Assembly: GCF_003432035.1 (NCBI RefSeq)
Contig: NZ_QOHO01000008.1
Span: 1-58,307 of the forward strand
Source: Lacrimispora amygdalina
GTDB lineage: Bacteria; Bacillota; Clostridia; Lachnospirales; Lachnospiraceae
Direction: 5' to 3'
DNA: 58,307 bases
Shown: piece by piece, positions 1 to 9,033 of the stretch
How the letters are laid out: every line of letters begins with the position of its first letter
Position numbering within the stretch: position 1 is the stretch's first letter
Program-made: the position numbers and the translations under genes
Notes under the pieces: model-generated
What the model saw: only the letters and a program-made list of their open reading frames with translations
Told to the model about the DNA's origin: nothing
Database searches by the model: none

Positions 1-20
1 GCCGCAAGGCGCACACATAA

Positions 21-62
21 AAGAGCTTTGATATGGTTTAATACCAGTCAAAGCTCTTTTTT
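21..62. terminator. Bidirectional intrinsic terminator
   Basis: The 11-base arms AAGAGCTTTGA (21-31) and TCAAAGCTCTT (49-59) are perfect inverted repeats around a 17-base loop, with T-runs on both strands. It can end the minus-strand gene finishing at 105 and whatever plus-strand gene lies left of the window. Bases 1-20 hold no recognisable gene. Confidence 0.75.
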
Positions 63-104
63 ATGTTTCAATCTATTTATGATTTTTTTATCAGGAATTT
101 CTGC

Positions 105-938
105 TTAGCTGCAGCTGTAATTTTCAAGAAACTTTCTTGACCACTCTGCGTTATCCGGCGTACTATCCTCGATTGTCATCTGGATATAAGGCTTGTCTTT
201 CTTTGCAAAATTCAGGATTGTATCATATTTCATGACTCCGGTTCCTGGTGCTCCGGAAACCACCTTATCGCCTTCTATTACAAAATCCTTCATATGGAGG
301 ACATCGGTATACTCTCCCAGATCCTCAATAGCTTCTTTTATCACCTTGTCATATTCACTGCTGTTCTCCACAGACAGCAAATTAACCGGATCAAGAATAA
401 TTCTTAAATTCGGGGAATTGATTGCTTTTAACACCTTAAGCGCCTGCTTGGAATTGTATACGATATGGCTCCATACCGGTTCGATTGCCATGATTACACC
501 GAATTTTTCCGCACATTCCACTACCGGACGAAGGTTGGTAATAAATGTCTGAAGCGCTTCTTCTGTATGGGATGCAGGTTCAAAACGGTATTCTGCATTA
601 GGGTTGCCTGTCTCTGTTCCCACTACGCTGCAGCCTAAGATGGAGGCAAAACGGAGGTGGGCAAAATAACGCTCCTGGATCTTCTTAATCTCTTCCGGAT
701 CGGGATGTGCCAGGTTTAAATAGCAGCCCAGAACAGCGATGTCCATATGATGCTCCGCAAATTTACTGCGCAGATATGAAGCAAATCCCGGTGTCAAGGC
801 GGAATTCTCCACCGAATGATCCTCAATTGTCTTTGTCAGCGCCAGGTGTACACAGCAAAATCCCTGTTCGCCGGCTATTTTTAAACGTTCCTCTATGGTA
901 CCTGGTGCCACATCGTGTAACCGAATTCCAATCTGCAT
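105..938 (-). CDS. Sugar phosphate isomerase/epimerase-like TIM-barrel protein
   Basis: A 277-residue protein of the xylose-isomerase-like TIM-barrel superfamily (IolE / sugar phosphate isomerase type). The sequence shows the alternating strand/helix pattern of that fold and typical metal-ligand regions: MAIEPVW (about residues 150-156), IILDPVNLL (about 180-188), HMKDF (about 215) and TIEDS near the end. AAAGGAG lies upstream of the ATG, which fixes the start. It is 15 bases downstream of the GH28 gene, so it is probably the last gene of the pectin operon and would act on a cytoplasmic uronate- or rhamnose-derived sugar. The exact substrate cannot be read from sequence; the fold assignment is firm, the role is inferred from neighbours. 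Confidence 0.8.
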   Translation of the reverse strand: MQIGIRLHDVAPGTIEERLKIAGEQGFCCVHLALTKTIEDHSVENSALTPGFASYLRSKFAEHHMDIAVLGCYLNLAHPDPEEIKKIQERYFAHLRFASILGCSVVGTETGNPNAEYRFEPASHTEEALQTFITNLRPVVECAEKFGVIMAIEPVWSHIVYNSKQALKVLKAINSPNLRIILDPVNLLSVENSSEYDKVIKEAIEDLGEYTDVLHMKDFVIEGDKVVSGAPGTGVMKYDTILNFAKKDKPYIQMTIEDSTPDNAEWSRKFLENYSCS

Positions 939-952
939 TGTGTTCTTCTCCT

Positions 953-2506
953 TTAGATGGTTTCGTAATGATTGATATTGCTTAATTCAAATGCTTCCCC
1001 TTCCTGTCCGGAAATATGAACATTTTCACAGATCAGGGTGTCCACATTGCTGATATAAAAGCCTTTTCTGGTGCATTCTCCCACTCCGCTTAACATGGCG
1101 GGAGCTCCTGACTTCGCCTCTTTTGCAAAGGAAATGTCAACGTTCTTAAATTCAATACGCTCAATCTTCTTCTCCGGAAGCCCATAGAGAAAGGAAGCAG
1201 CTACATGACAGTTAACCGCCTTTATATTGGTAAAGCGGAAGCGGCCGATCTCAGGCGTCCTGTCGTCAACCGGAAGCGGTTCCCGGCACTGAACGTATTC
1301 GGATTTGCCATCGGGATCACAGAAGTAAAATCCATTGACTACAAAGGGAGTCATCACATGATCCATGTCAATGTGGTCAAAGGTAATATCCGTAAGAACG
1401 GAGTCCTTCCCTCTTCCTCTTCTGGTCTTGATCCGCAGCCCCCTGTCCGTGTGACGGAACAGACAGCGTTCTACCCGGATGTTTTTCACACCGGCACCCA
1501 CTTCGCTTCCTATGGTAACAGCTCCGTGACCGTTCTCCATCAGGCACTGACGAATGGTGATGTTCTCAGAAGGTGTCTTATATCTGCGTCCCATATAAAT
1601 TTTACCTGACTTGATGGCAATGCAGTCATCACCCAGAGAAAAATGTAGTCCCAGTATCTCCACGTTCTTACAGGATTCCGGATCCAGACCGTCTGTGTTC
1701 GGGGAATCTGCCGGATTGCTGATACTTAAATTTAAAAACTTTAAGTCCTCACTGAAGTAGGGATGAAGAACCCAGGTCGGACTGTTTTTCAAAGAAAAGC
1801 CCAAAAGAGTGATCTTCCTGCATCTTTCTAAGAAAACCATGCGGGGACGGAATGCCCCCTTCATCACTCTTACATTGTCCCACCAGTTGTCAAAGGAAGC
1901 CTGTCCGTTGATGGTTCCCTCTCCATAGATTACAACATCTTCCACATCAATGCCGGTTATGATGCCTGCAAACATGGGAAGGGGATTGCCCTCCCAGGTA
2001 CCCAGGTTATAATCGTCTTTTTCATCATAGCTTTCGATCATTCCGGGGAATCTGGGAAACTGATACCGGTCAGTAAGTGCAAGGAGCTCCGCTCCTTTGG
2101 AAAGTTCAATCTTTATATGACTCTTTAAAAAGAGACTGGTGACTTTGTATTTTCCTGCAGGAATTAAAACTCTTCCGTCTTTGGGACATGCCATGATTGC
2201 AGCCTGAATGAAAGCGGTGTCGTTCTGGATTCCGTCTCCAAGGGCTCCAGCTTCCCTGACATTGATTGTGACAAATTCATAATCCGTATGGAAGTTTACT
2301 TCTGCCTTTTCTCCATTTCTTTCCAGAGAAATATTATAATCCATATCCGGCTTTAAGTCAAACAAAGTAAACACAACCTGCTTTGTCTCTCCCCGGCTCT
2401 CACCATTTAAAAGAATCTGGCCCGGAGTGTCGAATTCATAAATTGTTTCCGTGATTGTCTCTATGGTTACAGAACGCGCTGTCTGAAATGCAACTCTTAA
2501 TTCCAT
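953..2506 (-). CDS. Glycoside hydrolase family 28 (polygalacturonase-like)
   Basis: Hydrolyses galacturonan or rhamnogalacturonan glycosidic bonds through a right-handed parallel beta-helix. All four GH28 signatures are present: NTDG (about residue 270), the catalytic Asp pair in GDDCIAIKSG, GHGAVTIGSE, and the RIK motif in RGLRIKTRRG. A short N-terminal beta-rich segment of about 70 residues precedes the helix domain, and there is no signal peptide, so it probably cleaves imported oligosaccharides inside the cell. An upstream in-frame GTG at 2521 is unlikely because the GAGG ribosome site lies inside that extension; ATG at 2506 fits. It follows the importer permease genes after a short gap, consistent with one operon. 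The family is certain; exo- or endo-activity is not determined. Confidence 0.9.
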   Translation of the reverse strand: MELRVAFQTARSVTIETITETIYEFDTPGQILLNGESRGETKQVVFTLFDLKPDMDYNISLERNGEKAEVNFHTDYEFVTINVREAGALGDGIQNDTAFIQAAIMACPKDGRVLIPAGKYKVTSLFLKSHIKIELSKGAELLALTDRYQFPRFPGMIESYDEKDDYNLGTWEGNPLPMFAGIITGIDVEDVVIYGEGTINGQASFDNWWDNVRVMKGAFRPRMVFLERCRKITLLGFSLKNSPTWVLHPYFSEDLKFLNLSISNPADSPNTDGLDPESCKNVEILGLHFSLGDDCIAIKSGKIYMGRRYKTPSENITIRQCLMENGHGAVTIGSEVGAGVKNIRVERCLFRHTDRGLRIKTRRGRGKDSVLTDITFDHIDMDHVMTPFVVNGFYFCDPDGKSEYVQCREPLPVDDRTPEIGRFRFTNIKAVNCHVAASFLYGLPEKKIERIEFKNVDISFAKEAKSGAPAMLSGVGECTRKGFYISNVDTLICENVHISGQEGEAFELSNINHYETI

Positions 2507-2600
2507 ACTGTTAAACCTCACCTGTCAAGTTTTCCTGTGTTATTTGTTTTTTCTATTGAAAAAGAGCGCAGCAATTGCATACCACGCCCTCTTTTGACCA

Positions 2601-3452
2601 TTAACCTTTTACTCCGCCTGCAGCAATACCATCAATGAAGGAATCCTGCGCACAGAAGAATACAATCAGAGAAGGAATAATGGAGATGAGTGACATCGCC
2701 AGAATTCTGTTCCACTGAAACCCTACATCACCGTCCATTGACATACGTAAGTAAATGGAGTTTGTGTATTTCGGCATGTCGGAAACATAAATAAGGGGTC
2801 CCATAAAGTCATTGGAAGTCCACATGAACTGGAACAGTGCAACAGATACCAGTGACGGTTTTAACATGGGAACAATGACATACCATAATGTTTTAAGTGA
2901 ATTACAGCCGTCGATCTTGGCTGCCTCTTCCAGCTCCCTCGGCACACCTCTTAAAAACTGAACCAGCATGAATAAGAAGTATGTATCACCTGCAAATAAA
3001 GAAGGTATAACAAGAGGAAGATAGGAATTTGTCCAGCCCCAGTTGTTAAACATGATGTACTGTGGTGCATTTAAAACTACCTGTGGAAGGAACAGAGTGG
3101 AAATCATAAGAGAAAAAAGGATTGCTTTTCCCTTGAATTCAAACCGTCCGAAGCCATAAGCAGTAATGGTTGCTGAAATTACAGTGAAAATAACCTTGGG
3201 AACTACGATTTTATAAGTGTTTAAAAGCGATTTAATCAGGTTAATTTTCCCGCCGTAATCAACGAAGGCATTGGCATAACCGTCAGTAACCGGATTTTTA
3301 GGCCAGAACCATGCGCTGGTAAAAATCTCTGAGTTGGTCTTAAATGTCGCACCTACCATCCAGATCAGGGGATATACCATAATGAACCCGATTACGAGGA
3401 GAAGGGTATAACGGATCACTGTGCTTATTTTTCTTTTTGTCTCTTTCGTCAT
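2601..3452 (-). CDS. Carbohydrate ABC transporter permease (MalG type)
   Basis: A 283-residue inner-membrane permease of the CUT1 sugar importer family. It has about six hydrophobic segments; the first follows a short basic N terminus. The EAA loop that docks the ATPase is visible as EEAAKIDGCNSLKTLWYVIVP (about residues 175-195, here split across the cytoplasmic loop). A GGAGG site lies just upstream of the ATG. It pairs with the permease gene that ends 5 bases away and with the binding lipoprotein at 5122-6504. No ATPase gene is present in the cluster, so an MsmK-type shared ATPase encoded elsewhere is the likely energiser (inference from the family habit in Firmicutes). The likely substrate is a pectin-derived oligosaccharide. 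Confidence 0.9.
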   Translation of the reverse strand: MTKETKRKISTVIRYTLLLVIGFIMVYPLIWMVGATFKTNSEIFTSAWFWPKNPVTDGYANAFVDYGGKINLIKSLLNTYKIVVPKVIFTVISATITAYGFGRFEFKGKAILFSLMISTLFLPQVVLNAPQYIMFNNWGWTNSYLPLVIPSLFAGDTYFLFMLVQFLRGVPRELEEAAKIDGCNSLKTLWYVIVPMLKPSLVSVALFQFMWTSNDFMGPLIYVSDMPKYTNSIYLRMSMDGDVGFQWNRILAMSLISIIPSLIVFFCAQDSFIDGIAAGGVKG

Positions 3453-3457
3453 GTCAT

Positions 3458-4357
3458 CTACCTCCCGTCTTCATCTGAGTAATATACCCATTTCTTCTGG
3501 CTTACAAATGCAACTGCCGTAAATGTCATGACAATCAGGAACAGAATCCAGGCCTGGGCACTTGCCATACCCATCTTATGACGAAGGAACGCATTGTTGT
3601 AAATAAGAATGGAAATCAGTGTAGTAGCACCGTTTGGTCCGCCCTTTGTTACAAGGAATGGTCCGTTGAATTCCTGGAATGCCTGACATAACTGAGTGAT
3701 CAGGTTGTAGAAAATAACCGGTGTAATTAAAGGAACTGTAATTTTAAAGAACTGGGTCCATTTTCCTGCTCCGTCAATGGAGGCAGCTTCATATAAATCT
3801 TCCGATACACCTTTTAAGGCTGCAAGGAAAATTACCATGGCTGAACCAAACTGCCATACTCTTAACATGATGATAACAGCCAAAGCACCGTTGGCAGATG
3901 CCATCCAGTTGATTTTTTCTCCGCCAAGCGCAACAACAACCGCATTGATCAGACCGTCTGTATTAAATACAGCTCTCCACAAAATGGCGATGGCGATGGA
4001 GCCTCCCAGAATAGAGGGAATGTAATAAGCAGTTCTGAAAAAATTAACTCCCTTTAATTTGAAGTTCAGAATATAAGCAATAAATAATGCGAAGGTCAGC
4101 TTTAAAGGAACGTCAAAAATCGCATATTTAAAAGTTACCAGAAATGCTCTTGTAATATCAGAATCCGTAAAAATCTTATTATAGTTCATCATACCTGTTT
4201 TCGTTACGCCATTAAACAGATCGTAATTAGTAAAGCTATAGTACAATGAAGAGGCGAATGGATAAACTTTAAAAAGTATAAATCCAATCAGCCATGGCAG
4301 GACAAAGAAGAATCCCGCATTATCAGCCAGGAACTTACGTATACCCTTTGACTTCAT
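3458..4357 (-). CDS. Carbohydrate ABC transporter permease (MalF type)
   Basis: The partner permease of the CUT1 importer, about 299 residues, with six predicted membrane spans and the EAA motif YEAASIDGAGKWTQFFKITVP (about residues 190-210). Two starts are possible: ATG at 4366, which overlaps the upstream stop as ATGA but sits one base after AGGAGG, and ATG at 4357, which is 10 bases after AGGAGG and is preferred here. Either way the gene is translationally coupled to the protein at 4363-5031. It is co-directional with the MalG-type permease 5 bases downstream. Membrane topology and pairing make the call secure; the transported sugar is inferred from the GH28 and GH105 neighbours. Confidence 0.9.
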   Translation of the reverse strand: MKSKGIRKFLADNAGFFFVLPWLIGFILFKVYPFASSLYYSFTNYDLFNGVTKTGMMNYNKIFTDSDITRAFLVTFKYAIFDVPLKLTFALFIAYILNFKLKGVNFFRTAYYIPSILGGSIAIAILWRAVFNTDGLINAVVVALGGEKINWMASANGALAVIIMLRVWQFGSAMVIFLAALKGVSEDLYEAASIDGAGKWTQFFKITVPLITPVIFYNLITQLCQAFQEFNGPFLVTKGGPNGATTLISILIYNNAFLRHKMGMASAQAWILFLIVMTFTAVAFVSQKKWVYYSDEDGR

Positions 4358-4362
4358 AGTGC

Positions 4363-5031
4363 TCATACCTCCTGTTTATTAAAAATTATATGCTGCGCAC
4401 AGATCATATCTTTTAAACCCGTACATGTATTCTTATCAATCCCCGCAATATTTTTCCATACAAGTTCCCCGAAATTACCGTATTTCTCTTTTTGAAGCAC
4501 GCCAATGTTGCATGCTTTCAGAATGGAATAACCAATTTCCATAATTTCAGAAGAATTGGGGAGGTCTTTCATCTTCTCCTTGACTATAACCTTAAACAAA
4601 TCCCTTAATTCCCTATAATATTCATAGATCTCTTCTGACATCTGAGCAATCGTATCAATCAGTGACACCAGATCATCTCCTGTAAACTGCTGTTTCTCCC
4701 GAAACATGGCCGCAATCTCATTATAATGCTCTTTTCTTTTATACTTTGTGTCATATGCTGTTATAAACGGCATAAGCTCCAAAGTCCACTCCGGGGCTTT
4801 CATGACATCTTCTATCTTTCGACTGTATTTTTCATTACCGGTTTGTTCCAAAGCGAAAAAATAAGCGGAATAATCCTGCGCCGGCAGACTGTCTGCCGTC
4901 CCTTCCGGGGCTTCCATTCTGCTTAACTGATCCATTACAAACTTTTTAAAAGCATCTTCTCCGGTTGCTTCATACATTTGTACTGCTCCCATAAGCTGAT
5001 ATGGTTTTAATGTCTCATTTCTGCATTCCAT
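4363..5031 (-). CDS. Unrecognised helical protein inside the sugar importer operon
   Basis: I do not recognise this 222-residue protein with confidence. It appears wholly alpha-helical and soluble, with no signal peptide or membrane span. Its N-terminal third (residues about 5-75: PYQLMGAVQMYEATGED, then a second helix pair ending in a tyrosine-rich FALEQTGNEKY stretch) loosely resembles the repeated helical hairpins of the GH88/GH105 alpha/alpha-barrel, which would make it a truncated, probably non-catalytic relative. The catalytic aspartates of GH105 are not evident. It lies between the binding-protein gene and the permeases and its stop overlaps the first permease start, so it is co-translated with the transporter. 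The ribosome site is weak. Alternative: an operon-specific regulator or adaptor. Confidence 0.55.
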   Translation of the reverse strand: MECRNETLKPYQLMGAVQMYEATGEDAFKKFVMDQLSRMEAPEGTADSLPAQDYSAYFFALEQTGNEKYSRKIEDVMKAPEWTLELMPFITAYDTKYKRKEHYNEIAAMFREKQQFTGDDLVSLIDTIAQMSEEIYEYYRELRDLFKVIVKEKMKDLPNSSEIMEIGYSILKACNIGVLQKEKYGNFGELVWKNIAGIDKNTCTGLKDMICAQHIIFNKQEV

Positions 5032-5059
5032 GACGTTTTGTCTGCCCTTTTCTTTATGG

Positions 5060-5085
5060 GAGCCGCCATAGAACTATGGCGGCTC
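5060..5085. other. Perfect hairpin between binding-protein and permease genes
   Basis: GAGCCGCCATAG (5060-5071) and CTATGGCGGCTC (5074-5085) form a 12-base inverted repeat. There is no T-tract on the minus strand after it, so it looks like an intercistronic processing or 3'-stabilising hairpin that would let the binding protein be made in excess over the permeases, as is common in sugar ABC operons. Confidence 0.6.
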
Positions 5086-5121
5086 GTATGAAATATGAAT
5101 ATCTTATCTTTTTAAAGACAA

Positions 5122-6504
5122 TTAGTTCTCAAGTGTATCAGTTACACCCTTGATCAGTTCTTTTGCAGCAGTAGCAGAATCAGACTCTTTTGAGCTTAAT
5201 TTGCCAAATACTTTGTAGTAAACGCCGTCTGGGTTAGCCTTTAAGTCATTGTGCTCAAATTTGCTGTCCAGAGTGAACTTGCTGTAATCCATAACCTTTG
5301 TATTTGCTTCAATGGTAAGAGGATCGCCAAGCTTGTTGTCCTGAAGGATCTTTAAACCGGCTGCTGAGCAGGGAATACCTCTTTCAGTAGAGCAGATCTT
5401 AACGCCTTCTTCATCATTTAACAGGAAGTTGATCAGCATAGCTGCTTCCTTCGGATGCTTGGAGTTTGCAGCAACTGCAAATGCCATGGAGATCTTTGTA
5501 AATCCGCCGTTGTTGTTGCCCATCTTAATGAACTCGCCAACTACGAATTCCTGACCAGGTTTGTTAACGCTGCCTTCCAGAGCTTTTTTGAACTTGGATG
5601 CAGAGGAATCCCACTCGAAGATACCTGCATATTTGCCGTCAATCCATTTTGCATTCTTGTCAAGAGAGTCAGCCATATCGCCGCTGATCGTAGCCAGAGT
5701 AGGAATTACGTGTTTCTCTTCCAGTCCTGTAATGAAGTCCATACCGTCTTTTACTTCGTCTTCGGTATAGTTCACTGTGCCGTCTTCTACCCAGTTCTTG
5801 CCGTATTTGGATTCCAGATAGTAAACCATAAGGATCATACGGTCATATTCGCCAAGTGCCAGCGGATACATATCAGGATCTTTTGCCTTGAATGCTTCTC
5901 CTGCCTTGTATAAGGAATCAAGATCAGTAGGAAGTGCAACACCAACCTCATCAAATGCTGTCTTGTTCCAGTAGAACAGACGGCCTGTTAAGGAAATCGG
6001 AACTGCCATTAATTTATTATCTACCTTGCAAAGGTCAAGGCTCTCCGGTGTGAACTGTTTTAAATCAAGAACATCGGAGTAATCCTCCAGGTTTGCGAAA
6101 GACTTTCCGCCCTGGCTGTAGGAATCAATCCAGTTCCAGTTAATCTGCATAACATCAGCCGCATTGCCGCCTAAAATATTTAAGGACTGCTTCTCTTCCC
6201 AACCGGTCCATGCACCATATTCTGGAGTTACAGTTATGTTTGGATATTTTGCCTGGAAAGCTTTGATTGCTTCTTCTGTTGCAGCATGTCTTGTGTCGCC
6301 GCCCCACCAGGAAAATTTCAGTTCTACCGGCTCTCCGGAAGTTGTAGCTCCTGCAGCTTTAGTTTCTGCTGCAGCAGTAGTAGTTTCTGCAGGTGCAGCA
6401 GTGGTTGTCTCAGCAGTGTTGCTTTTGCCGGACCCGCAGGCAGATAGAGACATTGCCATAACAGTCGCTAACCCCATTGCTGTCCACTGTTTGATTTTTC
6501 TCAT
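5122..6504 (-). CDS. Extracellular sugar-binding lipoprotein (family 1 solute-binding protein)
   Basis: A 460-residue lipoprotein that captures sugar outside the cell for the two permeases downstream. The N terminus has a basic start, a hydrophobic stretch and the lipobox LSAC at residues about 20-23, followed by a low-complexity Thr/Ala/Glu linker (about 27-58, repeated TTTAA and TTAAAE units). The mature domain starts with ELKFSWWGGD, typical of CUT1 binding proteins, and continues through WEEKQSLNILGGNAADVMQ. AAGGAG precedes the ATG. It is the first gene of the operon, and a LacI/CcpA-type palindrome lies about 95 bases upstream. The exact ligand is unknown; pectin fragments are inferred from the enzymes nearby. 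Confidence 0.9.
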   Translation of the reverse strand: MRKIKQWTAMGLATVMAMSLSACGSGKSNTAETTTAAPAETTTAAAETKAAGATTSGEPVELKFSWWGGDTRHAATEEAIKAFQAKYPNITVTPEYGAWTGWEEKQSLNILGGNAADVMQINWNWIDSYSQGGKSFANLEDYSDVLDLKQFTPESLDLCKVDNKLMAVPISLTGRLFYWNKTAFDEVGVALPTDLDSLYKAGEAFKAKDPDMYPLALGEYDRMILMVYYLESKYGKNWVEDGTVNYTEDEVKDGMDFITGLEEKHVIPTLATISGDMADSLDKNAKWIDGKYAGIFEWDSSASKFKKALEGSVNKPGQEFVVGEFIKMGNNNGGFTKISMAFAVAANSKHPKEAAMLINFLLNDEEGVKICSTERGIPCSAAGLKILQDNKLGDPLTIEANTKVMDYSKFTLDSKFEHNDLKANPDGVYYKVFGKLSSKESDSATAAKELIKGVTDTLEN

Positions 6505-6594
6505 CTTTTTCTCTCCTTTTTCTCTCCCTCATAAATGAGTTCTTTAAAAGTCAGTGTAAATGTTTCCGCATTCTGATGATAGATTTATGTATTT

Positions 6595-6612
6595 TGCGTA
6601 AGCGCTTACACA
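6595..6612. promoter_or_regulatory. cre-like / LacI-family operator palindrome
   Basis: The perfect 12-base palindrome GTAAGCGCTTAC (6598-6609) with flanking TGC and ACA resembles a catabolite-responsive element or a LacI-family operator with the central CG. It sits between the divergent binding-protein gene and the AraC-type regulator gene. TTGACA at 6684-6689 may be the -35 of the regulator promoter. Carbon catabolite control is plausible since HprK and a Crh-like protein are encoded nearby. Confidence 0.55.
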
Positions 6613-6735
6613 ACACTTTTTTAATATTATAACACCTATTACCTTATAATTCATTTCAAATTCAGCACAAAACATTGCATATTTTGACATCCTATGATAT
6701 TATTTTAGTAGTATTAGCCAAGGAGAATACACATA

Positions 6736-7602
6736 ATGAAAGTACTTACTTCATATTCGGAAGGAATTGACCGCTGTTTTGAAAGCCATTATTTTTCCAT
6801 TGCACATCTTCACAAAGAAAGCAGCGTTTTAAGCATGCACAGTCACCGCTGCTGCGAGTTTTATTTCTCCATAAGCGGCGGCCGTACTTTTTTAATTGAA
6901 GACAATAATTACCGCATAGAACCTGGCGATTTATTCATGATTAATCCCCGGGAAAAGCACCAGATCCTTCAGATGGATTCGTCCATTCCCCATGAACGGT
7001 ATGCTGTTTTTATTGATCCGGAGTATTTAAAGACCATTTCCACCGACCTTACGGATTTGACCTACTGTTTTACACACCGTCCGGAGAATTTTTCCCACCG
7101 GATCCATTTAAGCCAGGGACAGCAGCGGAGGTTTACTTATTATTTTAATAAACTGGCTGTGGAAGATGGTTTTGGACATGACGTGGAAGAACGTTCGGCA
7201 TTCGCAGAGTTCCTGGTTTTTTTAACGAAATGTGCGGCAGAAGCAGATCTGGGTGAACAGCCGTAAGAACAGAGACAGTATTTTAACAGCAAGGTGGCAG
7301 ATATTATCACTTATATTCATCATAACATTGATTCTTCCTTAAGCATCGGGGAGATTGCTGCCCATTTTTATTTGAGCACCTCCTACCTTTGCAGGCTTTT
7401 TAAAAAAGGAACGGGAACCACCATTAACTCCTATATCACAACCAGAAGAATTGAGCTGGCCCAGACGCTGCTGGCAGGCGGTTACAGTGTGAATGAGGTA
7501 TACAGCATGTGCGGCTTTAATGATTACAGCAACTTCTTTAAAGCATTTACAAAGAAGACGGGTATTTCACCGAAGAAATTCGCACAGAACAGTTTAAGTT
7601 AA
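6736..7602 (+). pseudogene. AraC-family regulator interrupted by an in-frame TAA
   Basis: The two halves lie in the same frame and together make about 288 residues, the usual AraC length. The first half (6736-7263) is a cupin sensor domain: HSHRCCEFYFSISG (about residues 36-49) and EPGDLFMINPREKHQI. The second half (from 7267) is a complete double helix-turn-helix domain with IGEIAAHFYLSTSYLCRLFKK and VNEVYSMCGFNDYSNFFKAFTK. TAA at 7264-7266 separates them; CAA to TAA is a one-base change. A GTG at 7294 could restart translation of a free DNA-binding domain, but no good ribosome site precedes it. The gene diverges from the sugar operon, so it was presumably its activator. A sequencing error or a natural null allele are both possible. 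Confidence 0.85.
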
Positions 7603-7636
7603 AAAGGGAATGAGGCCGGCTGCCTCATTCCCTTTT
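7602..7636. terminator. Bidirectional terminator
   Basis: AAAAGGGAATGAGGC (7602-7616) pairs with GCCTCATTCCCTTTT (7622-7636) around a 5-base loop; T-runs follow on both strands. It separates the convergent AraC-type gene and the GH105 gene. Confidence 0.85.
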
Positions 7637-7641
7637 TTATT

Positions 7642-8778
7642 CTATGACTGATACTGCCATCCGCACCGTTTCATCTCTGTATATGCAAGAAGGAACGGTC
7701 CTACTCCCTTTGCATCATCTTTTACCACCGGCTCAGACATATAATACTGGAATGTTCCGTCTCTTCTGTCCTTGCCTCCCAGACCTGCCACCAGACAGAT
7801 TCCGCCTAAACTCATATTTCCTTCTTCCATATGAAGATAAGTTCTGCAGATTCCTTCAAATGCCTTCTTTCCGTATTCTGCATATGCTTCAGGCAGATAA
7901 CCCAGGCGCACGCCTTTTAAGATCGCATAGGAGAAGATCGCGCTGCCGCTGGTTTCCAAATAGTTCTTCTCCATGCCGCCCAAGTTGACCACCTGATACC
8001 ACATGCCGCTTGGGTCCTGGTAGTTTAACATGGCATCAATCAGTGACTTAAATGCATCTTTCATCTGCTGCAATGCCTGCTGCTCGTTATGATTGTCTTT
8101 ATCCATGGTATCAAGAAGCGCCATGGAATACCAGCCCAGTGCTCTCAGCCAGAAATTCTGGGAAAGTCCGGTCACTTTATCACACCAGAACATCTCTCTG
8201 GAGGAATCATAGGCATGATAGTATAATCCCGTCTCAGAATCCCGCATATGCTTTGTTATATTGGCAAACTGGCGGTAAATATCTTCACAGTTTTTTCTGT
8301 CATTAAACCGGGTTTCATATTCCATATAAAATGGCTGGCACATGTAGAGACCGTCAAGCCACACCTGATTGGGGTAAATATTTTTATGCCAGAAATTTCC
8401 TTCTTTGGTTCTTGGCATCTTTTCAATCTGGCTGTAAACCAGGTCGATTGCCTTCCTGTACTTTTCCTTGCCGGTCAGATCATAAAGTTCAAACAGGGTT
8501 TTTCCTGCATTCACATTATCAATGTTCAGTTCTTCTACATCATATCCATCAATGGATCCGTCTTCCTTTACACGGTAGTCAATAAACGTATCTGCAAACT
8601 CCAGATATTTGGAATCCTTCGTAATGGAATACATCTCTAAGACCGCCTTGATCATGCAGCCGTCAATGTAATTCCAGCCGGCTTTCTCTCCCTGAAGAAT
8701 CTTCTCAATGTTCCAGACCGGACGGTCCGGTGTGCTTTTTTCCATCAATTCATTGATATACCTTTCAATTACATCCAT
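7642..8778 (-). CDS. Glycoside hydrolase family 105, unsaturated rhamnogalacturonyl hydrolase
   Basis: Removes the 4,5-unsaturated uronic acid from the end of oligosaccharides released by pectate or rhamnogalacturonan lyases, in the cytoplasm (YteR/YesR type). The protein is about 378 residues, all helical, with family hallmarks: WNYIDGCMIKAVLEMY (about residue 45), NVNAGKTLFELY, the catalytic Asp in VWLDGLYMCQPF (about 140), RALGWYSMALLDTMD and TSGSAIFSYAILKG. No signal peptide. ATG at 8778 is chosen since GAGAGGAAAAG lies 5-15 bases upstream, whereas the ATG ten codons earlier lacks a ribosome site. It is transcribed toward the AraC-type gene from its own promoter region and works with the GH28 enzyme. 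Confidence 0.9.
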   Translation of the reverse strand: MDVIERYINELMEKSTPDRPVWNIEKILQGEKAGWNYIDGCMIKAVLEMYSITKDSKYLEFADTFIDYRVKEDGSIDGYDVEELNIDNVNAGKTLFELYDLTGKEKYRKAIDLVYSQIEKMPRTKEGNFWHKNIYPNQVWLDGLYMCQPFYMEYETRFNDRKNCEDIYRQFANITKHMRDSETGLYYHAYDSSREMFWCDKVTGLSQNFWLRALGWYSMALLDTMDKDNHNEQQALQQMKDAFKSLIDAMLNYQDPSGMWYQVVNLGGMEKNYLETSGSAIFSYAILKGVRLGYLPEAYAEYGKKAFEGICRTYLHMEEGNMSLGGICLVAGLGGKDRRDGTFQYYMSEPVVKDDAKGVGPFLLAYTEMKRCGWQYQS

Positions 8779-9033
8779 GGTTCTTTTCCTCTCTTCGTTC
8801 AATATCAATTTCAGCTTTGTCCATTGCGAACCTGTTTTTTATCATAGCATGGTTTTTCTAACTTGTCACTTATGAGATTGAAGTGTTATAAATGACTGTG
8901 CAATATCTATAATATATTTTTCCATTTTTATGAACTTTTTCTCTTACTTCTTTTCAGACTTATGATAAGATAATCTGGATTACATAAGTTTGGGCTGACA
9001 AAAAACAGTTTAGAAAAGGGAGTATTACAGACT

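Noticed and set aside
1205-1609. A 134-codon plus-strand frame inside the GH28 gene
   Set aside because: It is antisense to a clear GH28 enzyme with all catalytic motifs.
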